Of a stretch of DNA of 41,538 nucleotides, positions 17,999 through 25,061 are shown in pieces (within the stretch, counting starts at the first letter, position 1; every line of letters starts with the position of its first letter). The stretch comes from Oxalobacteraceae bacterium (GTDB taxonomy: Bacteria; Pseudomonadota; Gammaproteobacteria; Burkholderiales; Burkholderiaceae_D). Location: contig CANCDR010000022.1 in the NCBI GenBank assembly GCA_947374865.1, positions 1 to 41,538 of the forward strand, written 5' to 3'. The notes under the pieces were generated by a model that was not told the DNA's origin, did no database searches, and was given only the letters and a program-made list of their open reading frames with translations. A program made the position numbers and the translations under genes.

Positions 17999-18063
17999 TT
18001 TTAATTTGCTTAAATAATTGTCAAAGTATTACTCCAAAATCCCAAATAGAGGAACTTCCGTTG

Positions 18064-18069
18064 TATAAT
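18064..18069 (+). promoter_or_regulatory. Candidate -10 element for the aromatic cluster
   Basis: A perfect TATAAT hexamer lies 39 bp upstream of the Rieske alpha-subunit ATG in an AT-rich stretch. No good -35 hexamer is found at 16-18 bp, which would fit a promoter needing an activator. Weak prediction. Confidence 0.35.
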
Positions 18070-18107
18070 TTACTCAAAGAAACTTCTCCTCTCAAGTGAA
18101 CAATGCC

Positions 18108-19394
18108 ATGAATGACAAGCTGCCCTACATCGTTGACGATCACGAGCGGAAGGTATTTATGCTCAATCGTGAAGTCCATGTGTCTGAGCAGATTTTGCAG
18201 GACGAGATGCGGTTGATCTTTGAACGCTGCTGGATTTATGTCGGCCATGGTTCAGAACTCAAAAAGCCCGGTGATTTCGTCACCCGTCGCGTGGCCGGTC
18301 GTCCGCTGATCTTTGTGCGCGATGCAGGCGGCACCGTGCGCTGTCACTTCAACACCTGCCGCCATCGGGGGGCCACGGTATGCACCCAGGCCAAGGGCAA
18401 CGCGCGACGATTTTTTTGCGTCTATCACGGCTGGAGTTATAAAAATGACGGCAGCCTCGGCGGTGTGCCCGGTGACGACGCTTATCCTGAGAGCTTCGAT
18501 AAAACCCATCTGGGTTTGAAGGGCCCGGCGCGCTTCGAGTCCTACCGCGATTTTTGGTTCATGAGTCTGAATCCGACGATTGAACCGCTGACGGATTACC
18601 TGGGCCGCGCCACCGAATACCTCGACTTGGTGATCGATCAGTCACCCTCCAATTCGATGGAAGTCATCGAGGGGACGCAGGAATACGATGTCGAAGCAAA
18701 CTGGAAGCTGATGGTCGAAAACAGCGTCGACGATTACCACCTGCCCACCACGCATTCGACCTGGCTGAATTTCATGAAAAATTCCGGCGTGGTCGTCGAG
18801 CCGTCGGCCGATACCGATCTGGTGCTGCCGACCCGTGGTGTGGCGATTGATCTGGGCAATGGCCACTTCACGACCGATAACATCAACTTTCGTGGCCGGC
18901 CGGTAGCGAAATGGATTCCACTTTTTGGTGAAGATGCCAAAGAAGAGATCGCCGCCATCCGCGCTGAATTAGTCGAGCGCCTGGGCGCCGCGCGGGCTAC
19001 CCGGGTCGCCGATACGAATCGCAATCTGGTGATTTTCCCGAATCTGGTGATTAACGACGGCTCCTCCGTCACCATCCGCACCTTTTTCCCCGATGGGGCA
19101 GGACGCATGCATGTCACGGCCTGGGCCTTGGGGCCCATCGAAGAAAGCGAATCAGCGCGCGCCCGTCGTCTGGATGCCTTCCTGACCTTTTATGGCCCGG
19201 GCGGCTTTGCCACCCCGGACGATGTCGAAGCGCTCGAACTGGTGCAGCAAGGTCTGGCAAATTGGCGTGACGATCCCTGGTCGGAAATGTCGCGCGGTCT
19301 GGCCAAGGATGGCGATCAACTCAATAGTGACGAACACCACCTGCGCACCTTCTGGCGGCACTGGAATAAACTGATGACGCAGGAGAAGGCATGA
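18108..19394 (+). CDS. Rieske aromatic-ring-hydroxylating oxygenase, alpha (catalytic) subunit
   Basis: 428 aa from ATG 18108; an in-frame GTG lies 12 nt upstream and no clear Shine-Dalgarno decides between them. The Rieske [2Fe-2S] centre is CRHRGATVC...CVYHGW, i.e. C-x-H and C-x2-H ligands at about residues 85-110. The mononuclear iron site has D-x2-H-x4-H (DDYHLPTTH) within ENSVDDYHLPTTH, including the Asp that links to the neighbouring Rieske centre. Overall layout (GLxGPARFESYRDFWF, YDVEANWKLMVENS) resembles benzoate/p-cumate/salicylate-type oxygenases acting on aromatic carboxylates. The stop overlaps the beta-subunit ATG by 4 nt. Substrate not readable; hydroxylation of, or O-demethylation on, an aromatic acid is inferred from the neighbours. 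Confidence 0.95.
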   Translation: MNDKLPYIVDDHERKVFMLNREVHVSEQILQDEMRLIFERCWIYVGHGSELKKPGDFVTRRVAGRPLIFVRDAGGTVRCHFNTCRHRGATVCTQAKGNARRFFCVYHGWSYKNDGSLGGVPGDDAYPESFDKTHLGLKGPARFESYRDFWFMSLNPTIEPLTDYLGRATEYLDLVIDQSPSNSMEVIEGTQEYDVEANWKLMVENSVDDYHLPTTHSTWLNFMKNSGVVVEPSADTDLVLPTRGVAIDLGNGHFTTDNINFRGRPVAKWIPLFGEDAKEEIAAIRAELVERLGAARATRVADTNRNLVIFPNLVINDGSSVTIRTFFPDGAGRMHVTAWALGPIEESESARARRLDAFLTFYGPGGFATPDDVEALELVQQGLANWRDDPWSEMSRGLAKDGDQLNSDEHHLRTFWRHWNKLMTQEKA

Positions 19395-19900
19395 GTTCCA
19401 TCCCATCCCAGCCAGCGGCACGAATCACCCGCGCCGAGGTCGAAGATTTTTTGTACATGGAAGCCGACCTGCTCGACGAATGGCAGCTCGATGCATGGCT
19501 CTTGCTCCTGACCGAGAACGCCGAATACTTTGTGCCCTCCAACGATGCCTTGCATGGCGATCACCGCACAAGTTTATTTACCATTGCTGATAACGCCGAG
19601 CGCATCCGTCAGCGGGTGATCCGACTGAATGATCCGAACTGTCATGCCGAATTTCCGCAGTCGCGAACCCGGCGCTTGATTACCAATGTTCGCATCATCG
19701 AACAAACCGATTCCGGCGTGACCATCACGGCCAATTTTGTCTGTTATCGCTATCGTCGCCACGAACGGATTCGCGAGTACGTCGGCAAATATCGTTATGT
19801 GCTGCTGCAGACCGAAAACGGGCTGCGGATTCGCGAACGGCGGGTGTTTATGGATGCGCACGAACTGGCCTCTCTGGGTTCGGTGAGCTTTATCCTTTAA
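19391..19900 (+). CDS. Aromatic-ring-hydroxylating oxygenase, beta subunit
   Basis: 169-aa small subunit of the NTF2-like (SnoaL-fold) beta family that forms alpha3beta3 oxygenases. Recognisable features are VEDFLYMEADLLDEWQLDAW near the N-terminus, YFVPSNDA, the RTRRLITNV segment, and the basic YRRHERIREYVGKYRYVL strand near the C-terminus. The ATG overlaps the alpha-subunit stop (ATGA) and has AGGAG 7-8 nt upstream, so the two are translated in a coupled way. The presence of a beta subunit separates this enzyme from alpha-only Rieske O-demethylases such as LigX or VanA. Confidence 0.93.
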   Translation: MSSIPSQPAARITRAEVEDFLYMEADLLDEWQLDAWLLLLTENAEYFVPSNDALHGDHRTSLFTIADNAERIRQRVIRLNDPNCHAEFPQSRTRRLITNVRIIEQTDSGVTITANFVCYRYRRHERIREYVGKYRYVLLQTENGLRIRERRVFMDAHELASLGSVSFIL

Positions 19901-19961
19901 GTAAAAATTCAGGCTGATTTACCCGGCCTGTTCATGATTGTATTTTTAGCTGAAGAATTTT

Positions 19962-20279
19962 ATGAGCGAATCCTGTCACCGCATCTGCCCCCTGCAAGAG
20001 CTGGCCGCCAATAGCGTCCGCAAATTTGAGGTCGATGGCAAGGCCGTGGCGATCTATCACATCGATGGCGTCGTGTATGCCACCGATGATACCTGCACCC
20101 ATGGTTTATCGAGCTTATCAAAGGGTGAACTGGATGGCGATGTCATCGAGTGCAGTTTGCACTTCGGCGCCTTCCATGTCCCGACCGGCAAACCCGTCGG
20201 CGCACCCTGTTCGATCGCCTTACAAACCTATCGCACCGAAGTGCGTGAAGGTGTCGTCCATCTTTATCGACCAGAATAA
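19962..20279 (+). CDS. Rieske-type [2Fe-2S] ferredoxin
   Basis: 105-aa electron carrier for the oxygenase encoded just upstream. The Rieske ligands are CTH and, after 16 residues, CSLH: C-x-H-x16-C-x2-H, the usual ferredoxin spacing. The sequence is of the NDO-F type (AVAIYHIDGVVYATDDTCTH, HFGAFHVPTGKP). It starts at ATG 19962, 61 nt after the beta subunit. No ferredoxin reductase gene is seen within the window, so the electron donor must be encoded elsewhere. Confidence 0.94.
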   Translation: MSESCHRICPLQELAANSVRKFEVDGKAVAIYHIDGVVYATDDTCTHGLSSLSKGELDGDVIECSLHFGAFHVPTGKPVGAPCSIALQTYRTEVREGVVHLYRPE

Positions 20280-20315
20280 ATTAACCATCCAAGCTTACTA
20301 AGAACGGGAATAAAA

Positions 20316-21356
20316 ATGATTTCACCGCATCCGGATTACCTGCGCATCGCGACTGAAGAGGCGTTTGCGCCTAAAGAAATGTTCGATATTTATCGCAAGA
20401 TTTTGGCCGGCCCCGACCCCGACCCTGGTTTCGTGAGCCTGTTGGGTTTTTACATGACCAGCAAGAGTGACCGGGCCCAGCACATCATGCGGTGCCTGTC
20501 TGATCTGGATACCTTGCGTCTGCAGCACATGGACGATACCGGCATCGACCGCCAAATTATTGCCCTGACTTCCCCCGGTGTGCAGATCATGGATACCGAT
20601 ACGGCCGTGTCCTTCGCCAAGATCGCTAATGACGAACTGGCCGCAGCTGTGCGGCGGCATCCGACGCGGTTTTCCGGCATGGTCGCGATCGCGCCGCAAA
20701 ATCCGCATGAAGCGGCCAAGGAAATCGAACGTGGCGTGCAGCAGCTCGGCCTGACCGGCGTGATCATCAATTCCCATACCCATGGCGAGTATTTGTCTGA
20801 TCCAAAATTCTGGGAAATTTTCGAAGCCGCTGAGGCTAATGACACGCCAATCTATCTGCATCCGAACACCCCGCCGCGCAATATGATCCAACCCTTCCTC
20901 GACTGTGGCCTGGATGGTGCGATCTTTGGCTTTGGTGTCGAGACCGGCCTGCATGCCCTGCGCATCATTACGGCGGGTGTGTTTGATCGCTTCCCCAAGC
21001 TGCAGATGGTGATTGGTCATATGGGCGAGGCGCTGCCGTTCTGGTCATATCGCCTCGATTACATGCATCAGGCGACCGTCAAATCAGATCGCTACCCAAC
21101 GATTCGCGCGCTGAAAAAGAAGCCTAGCGACTACCTGCGGGAGAATTTCTACATCACCAATAGCGGCATGGCATGGGAGCCAGCGATTCGCTTTACCCAA
21201 GAAACCCTCGGTGCTGAGCGGGTGCTGTATGCCATGGACTACCCTTACCAATATTCGGCAGATGAAGTGGTGGCACTGGATGGTATGCCGATGAGCGCAG
21301 AAAATAAAAAACGTTTTTTCCAGACCAATGCAGAAAAGGTATTCAAACTGAAGTAA
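20316..21356 (+). CDS. LigW-like amidohydrolase-fold aromatic-acid decarboxylase
   Basis: 346-aa amidohydrolase-2 (ACMSD-type) protein. It strongly recalls 5-carboxyvanillate decarboxylase LigW of Sphingobium SYK-6: YLRIATEEAFA at the N-terminus, ALTSPGVQ, IINSHTHGEYL, DGAIFGFGVETG, HMGEALPFW-YRLDYMHQA, MDYPYQYSADEV and the ending FFQTNAEKVFKL. Metal ligands expected for LigW are the N-terminal Glu (TEEAF), His in IYLHPNTPP, His in VIGHMGEALP and Asp in YAMDYPYQY; all are present. The reaction would be non-oxidative, metal-dependent decarboxylation of a phenolic carboxylate. The exact substrate is unknown; 5-carboxyvanillate is only one candidate because the surrounding DDVA-pathway genes (ligZ, ligY) are absent. 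Confidence 0.88.
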   Translation: MISPHPDYLRIATEEAFAPKEMFDIYRKILAGPDPDPGFVSLLGFYMTSKSDRAQHIMRCLSDLDTLRLQHMDDTGIDRQIIALTSPGVQIMDTDTAVSFAKIANDELAAAVRRHPTRFSGMVAIAPQNPHEAAKEIERGVQQLGLTGVIINSHTHGEYLSDPKFWEIFEAAEANDTPIYLHPNTPPRNMIQPFLDCGLDGAIFGFGVETGLHALRIITAGVFDRFPKLQMVIGHMGEALPFWSYRLDYMHQATVKSDRYPTIRALKKKPSDYLRENFYITNSGMAWEPAIRFTQETLGAERVLYAMDYPYQYSADEVVALDGMPMSAENKKRFFQTNAEKVFKLK

Positions 21357-21462
21357 TCGCTTAAGGCATCCCAGTACCCACAAAATAAGACGCCTCGTTC
21401 AAGTAAGGCGGATTGACTTTGCGGCGAATGCTGGAAAAAAAACTATAACGGAGACACATCAA

Positions 21463-22428
21463 ATGAACTTCACACGCTTATTTACCGCAGCGAGTATGGC
21501 CTGCGCGCTGATCATGTCAGCTCAGGCACAGACTTATCCCACTAAGCCGATTCAGTTTGTCGTCCCTTACACACCGGGTACGACCGCCGATGTGTTGGCA
21601 CGGCTCTTAAGCGCAAAGATTTCGCAGCGCTGGAATGTGCCGGTACTGGTTGAAAACAAGACCGGTGCCAGCGGCATCATTGGAACAGCGGCAGTGGCCA
21701 AGGCGGCGCCGGACGGCTACACCTTCCTGTTTGCGGCGACCTCTTACAGCACTGTGGCTGCCATCAATCCCAAGCTGCCCTATGATTCAGTAAAAAGCTT
21801 CGCGCCCGTATCACTGCTGGGAACAAGCTCGATGACGCTGGTGGTGACGAATGAATTTCCGGCTAAAACGGTGAAGGAATTTGTCGCGTACGTTAAAAAA
21901 AATCCAGGTCAGATTGACTATGCGTCGCCAGGCGCTGGCAGTTCACAGCACCTGAGCATGGAATTATTCAAGCAGGAATCCAAGACCGACATGCAGCATG
22001 TGCCCTACAAAGGTACCTCGGGCGTCATGAACGACATCATGGCCGGCCATGTGAAAGCCAGTGTGGTGGCATTGCAGAGCGCTACGCCATTTGTACAGAG
22101 TGGGTCGGTACGTATGCTGGCCATCATGAGCCGCAAGCGCGCGCCGACTTTCCCTGATGTGCCCACGATGCTGGAGTTGGGCTATCCGACCATGTTGGTC
22201 GATACTTGGTATGGCGTGATGGCGCCCGCCGGCACACCACCGGCTTTGATCGATAAGCTCAATGCAGAAATCAATAGCCTGCTTCAGCTACCCGAGATTA
22301 AGGAAGCGATGGCCAAGCAGGGCGTCGAGCCGGCCGGTGGCAGCCCCAAGGTACTCGATACGCTGGTGAAGTTCCAACATAAGCTATGGACGCAAGTCGT
22401 CGCGCGCGGAAAAATCGTCGCCGAATAA
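21463..22428 (+). CDS. Tripartite tricarboxylate transporter-type (TctC/Bug) periplasmic binding protein
   Basis: 321-aa Bug-family solute receptor. Signal peptide MNFTRLFTAASMACALIMSA (cleaved after AQA), then the hallmark opening YPTKPIQFVVPYTPGTTADVLARLL, ENKTGASGIIG and APDGYTFL. CGGAG lies upstream of the ATG. Bug proteins bind organic acids, often aromatic carboxylates in catabolic clusters, so this one probably captures the substrate of the adjacent oxygenase/decarboxylase enzymes. The membrane partners TctA and TctB are not in the window, as is common for these proteins in Burkholderiales. Confidence 0.95.
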   Translation: MNFTRLFTAASMACALIMSAQAQTYPTKPIQFVVPYTPGTTADVLARLLSAKISQRWNVPVLVENKTGASGIIGTAAVAKAAPDGYTFLFAATSYSTVAAINPKLPYDSVKSFAPVSLLGTSSMTLVVTNEFPAKTVKEFVAYVKKNPGQIDYASPGAGSSQHLSMELFKQESKTDMQHVPYKGTSGVMNDIMAGHVKASVVALQSATPFVQSGSVRMLAIMSRKRAPTFPDVPTMLELGYPTMLVDTWYGVMAPAGTPPALIDKLNAEINSLLQLPEIKEAMAKQGVEPAGGSPKVLDTLVKFQHKLWTQVVARGKIVAE

Positions 22429-22503
22429 TCATTGCCGAATCATTGCCGAATCATTGCCGAATCATTAGCGAATCATTGCCGCTTTATTTTCGAATCATCA
22501 CAG
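22427..22503. repeat. 11-bp tandem repeat (AATCATTGCCG) between tctC and the class II aldolase gene
   Basis: Five units of AATCATTGCCG run from 22427 to 22481: four exact and one with a single change (AATCATTAGCG). A strongly degenerate unit (CTTTATTTTCG) and a partial one (AATCATCACAG) follow. The first unit overlaps the tctC stop codon, so the array probably grew by duplication of the gene's 3' end. The period is close to one helical turn. Confidence 0.9.
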
Positions 22504-22523
22504 ATTTATTTCAGGAGTTTTGA

Positions 22524-23243
22524 ATGAGCCTTTTTCAAGATCTGGTCATCGCTTATCGTATTCTTGCCGAGCACGGCATCATTGACGCCTACGGTCACAT
22601 CAGTGTGCGTTCGCCGACCAATCCTGCGCACTTTTGGATGGCCCGTTCAGTCGCGCCGGAATTAGTGACCGAAGCCGACATGATGGAATTTAATATGGAC
22701 AGCGAAGCGCTCGATCCACAAGGCCGCAGTCCGGTGATTGAGCGTTTTATTCACAGCGAAGTCTATAAATCGCGGCCTGAAGTGATGGCGGTGGTGCATA
22801 ACCATTCGCCTTCAGTGATCCCATTTTGCTGTACCAATACGCCTTTGCGGCCGATTTTTCATATGTCGGCCTTCATTGGGCTGGGTGTGCCAAATTGGGA
22901 AATCCGTGAGGCGCAGGAAGACAGCGATATGTTGGTGCGTAGTGCCTACCTCGGCGAGTCGCTGGCCAAAAAACTCAGTCATCATCCCGCAGCGCTGATG
23001 CGCGGGCATGGCGCTGTTGTCGTGGGCGAAAGTCTGGCCGTGGCAGTCGGACGTAGTGTCTATCTGGAGCAGAATGCGCGCATGCAGTTTCAGGCTGAAA
23101 TGTTGGCCGGTCCGTCGGGCAGCATCACCTTCATGGATGACAAGGAAGTCGCCGCCAACGTGGTGTGGCAGGAATACGGTCGCTTCTGGAATTTGGTGCG
23201 CAATAAAATGTTGAAAAAACTCGAGGCTGAAAAAGCTGCCTGA
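22524..23243 (+). CDS. Class II aldolase/adducin-family protein, possible aromatic-acid decarboxylase
   Basis: 239-aa protein with the zinc-dependent class II aldolase fold. Metal ligands visible: His pair in VVHNHSPSVI and His in MRGHGAVVVG; the acidic residue lies in ERFIHSEVYKSRPEV. ATG 22524 has AGGAG 7 nt upstream. This family includes L-fuculose-phosphate aldolases but also decarboxylases of aromatic pathways such as 3,4-dihydroxyphthalate decarboxylase (PhtC) and CmtD. The absence of sugar genes and the location among oxygenase, LigW-like and TctC genes favour a decarboxylase or a lyase acting on a ring-derived acid. Specific reaction inferred only. Confidence 0.88.
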   Translation: MSLFQDLVIAYRILAEHGIIDAYGHISVRSPTNPAHFWMARSVAPELVTEADMMEFNMDSEALDPQGRSPVIERFIHSEVYKSRPEVMAVVHNHSPSVIPFCCTNTPLRPIFHMSAFIGLGVPNWEIREAQEDSDMLVRSAYLGESLAKKLSHHPAALMRGHGAVVVGESLAVAVGRSVYLEQNARMQFQAEMLAGPSGSITFMDDKEVAANVVWQEYGRFWNLVRNKMLKKLEAEKAA

Positions 23244-23309
23244 GTCGCTGCGGTCCTGCGCTGATCAAGGCGGACAATCTAAAGACGGACAAAATAAAAC
23301 ACCGGAGTC

Positions 23310-24275
23310 ATGATGAATCACCTTCGCAGAACGCTCTTAAATAGTTTCGCCGCAGGCGGACTCGCCGCGACTTTCGGCGCCGTTCAGGCACAGCAAAAAC
23401 TCATCCGCATGATCGTGCCTCTGACGCCTGGCACAACACCAGACACCATCGCTCGTGCAATCAGTGTGGTGATGCAGTCATCGCTCGAAGCAAGCTACAT
23501 CGTTGAAAATAAGCCAGGGGCATCTGGCATGATCGGCATGGGCTATGTGGCTAAATCGAAGGACCCGGGCACCTTGATGATTGTTCCAGCGACCACGCTG
23601 ACACTGCCAATGTTTTATAAAAAGGTCGACTTTGATGTCATTACAGGATTCACGCCCATCACACAGGTCTCATCGACTTCGTTTGTTCTGGTCGTGCACA
23701 AGGACGTCCCGGCTAGTAACTTGAAGGAATTCATCGTCTGGGCAAAGTCGACGACCAATAATTTTTACGCCTCGCCAGGGAATGGTACCCACCATCATTT
23801 GTGCATGGAATTGCTCAAGCAGTCGATGGGGATCTCCCTCGAACACGTTCCTTACAAGGGCTCTTCTCAGGCCTTTAGTGACTTGCAAGGCGGTCAAATT
23901 CCCACGATGTTTATGCCGATTCAGGTAGCCGAACCCTTGCAGCGTGCTGGTCAATTAAAAATTCTCGGCGGATCGCTGCGTTATCGCCATCCCGGTTTTC
24001 CCGAGATCGCGAGCTTGCAGGAGCAGGGCGCAAAGAATTTCCATGTTGATCCCTGGTACGCCGTCTGGGGGCCGCCGCATTTGTCAGCCGCCTTGGTCAA
24101 GCAGTATGCGAAGGCCATTACGGACGCGCTGAATGATCCGCAGGTAAAAGAAAATCTGACGAAGCAGGGCCTGATTTTAAAGACTGGCACGCCAGCAGAA
24201 TTATTGGCATTGGCAAAAACTGAATCTGCACTCTGGCGACGTGTGGTGAGTGCCGCAAAAATCAGCCCTGAATAG
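23310..24275 (+). CDS. Second TctC/Bug-type periplasmic binding protein
   Basis: 321-aa solute receptor paralogous to the one at 21.5 kb but clearly diverged (IRMIVPLTPGTTPDTIARAI, ENKPGASGMIG, HVPYKGSSQA). The N-terminal signal has a double arginine (NHLRRTLLNSFAAGGLAA), as often in Bug proteins, possibly Tat-like. Start ATG 23310, or ATG 23313 immediately after, with CCGGAG upstream. A second receptor suggests two related organic acids are taken up by this cluster, sharing TctAB encoded elsewhere. A hairpin with a T tract about 180 bp downstream probably ends the unit. Confidence 0.94.
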   Translation: MMNHLRRTLLNSFAAGGLAATFGAVQAQQKLIRMIVPLTPGTTPDTIARAISVVMQSSLEASYIVENKPGASGMIGMGYVAKSKDPGTLMIVPATTLTLPMFYKKVDFDVITGFTPITQVSSTSFVLVVHKDVPASNLKEFIVWAKSTTNNFYASPGNGTHHHLCMELLKQSMGISLEHVPYKGSSQAFSDLQGGQIPTMFMPIQVAEPLQRAGQLKILGGSLRYRHPGFPEIASLQEQGAKNFHVDPWYAVWGPPHLSAALVKQYAKAITDALNDPQVKENLTKQGLILKTGTPAELLALAKTESALWRRVVSAAKISPE

Positions 24276-24361
24276 TGGCTCGGCGTGTCTTGTGCATTGT
24301 TGCTCAAGCAGGGTATTTTGACACGCTGCAGCAAAGTTGACGTTAGTCAAGTTTTTCAAAA

Positions 24362-24378
24362 ATGCATTCACAATGCAT
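24362..24378. repeat. Perfect palindrome ATGCATT-CAC-AATGCAT
   Basis: A 7-bp perfect inverted repeat with a 3-bp spacer in the region between the second tctC gene and the small lipoprotein gene. A related GTGCATTG occurs on both sides (about 24292 and 24390). It could be an operator for the lipoprotein gene; no regulator is known. Confidence 0.4.
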
Positions 24379-24449
24379 CTTCTTATGGCGTGCATTGGTG
24401 CTACGCTAATCCCAGTTAGTAAGAAACATCAAAGATTGCAAAATTCAAG

Positions 24450-24473
24450 CGCCACAATTGGCGTAATTTTTTT
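24450..24473 (+). terminator. Short intrinsic terminator after the aromatic cluster
   Basis: Stem CGCCA / TGGCG with loop CAAT, followed after TAA by a run of eight T. The stem is short (5 bp, extendable by weak pairs), so efficiency is uncertain. Confidence 0.5.
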
Positions 24474-24494
24474 CCAAAAATTGTTTCACTATTT

Positions 24495-24962
24495 ATGAAC
24501 AAAATGAAGCTGTTGCAAATGCTGTTTGTCACCTTACTGCCTTTCATTCTCGGTGGCTGCGATCAATTAGGTTTGCAAACTGATTACGGCTGCGCAGGGA
24601 AGGGCTATGTCTACCATTACAAGGACGGTATCAGAGTCGAGCCAGCCAATATCGAGCAGATCAAATTTAAGCTGTCGACCTATGCCTACAAGAAGACATT
24701 TGCGCTCGGTCAGAATGACATTCTGACGGCCCATCAGCAGCAGGATATCGCGCTCGATAAGTCGCGCAGCACGGAGGCTGAAGTCACTTATTTGACCGAT
24801 CTCACCGACCCGAGCAGCAAGATACGTACGGTCAGTTCCCTGGTGCTGAATCTGGTGAGCGGCGATTTCAGGGTGTATCACCACAAATGGATTCCCCCGG
24901 TTGAATGGAAAGATTCGGATCAGTATTTTTACACTGGTAATTGTATGAAGTTGAAAAGCTAA
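24495..24962 (+). CDS. Small predicted lipoprotein of unknown function
   Basis: 155-aa protein starting at ATG 24495 (or ATG 24504). A hydrophobic N-terminus (LLQMLFVTLLPFILGGCD) ends in the lipobox LGGC, so a lipid-anchored envelope protein is predicted. The mature part has two further cysteines (YGCAGKGYVYHYKDG and near the C-terminus TGNCMK) that might form a disulphide. It reads through strands such as KIRTVSSLVLNLVSGDFRVYHH. No family is recognised. It is a lone gene between two terminator-like regions. Confidence 0.75.
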   Translation: MNKMKLLQMLFVTLLPFILGGCDQLGLQTDYGCAGKGYVYHYKDGIRVEPANIEQIKFKLSTYAYKKTFALGQNDILTAHQQQDIALDKSRSTEAEVTYLTDLTDPSSKIRTVSSLVLNLVSGDFRVYHHKWIPPVEWKDSDQYFYTGNCMKLKS

Positions 24963-25061
24963 GTTGGTTCTGCAGCAAACGTAGTCCTTAAAAATAATTG
25001 GCCCGGCGCAGCAAGGTGCTTTGACACCCTCAGTGACACAGGCCGTACATAAAGGAGATCA

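Noticed and set aside
18018..18023. TTGTCA as a -35 box for the TATAAT at 18064
   Set aside because: The spacing of 40 bp is far too long for a sigma-70 promoter.
20322..21020. 232-codon minus-strand frame opposite the LigW-like gene
   Set aside because: Antisense shadow of a gene with clear family motifs; its translation has no domain character.
22427..22503. Could the 11-bp tandem array be a CRISPR array?
   Set aside because: Units are contiguous, far too short and without spacers; no cas genes are present.
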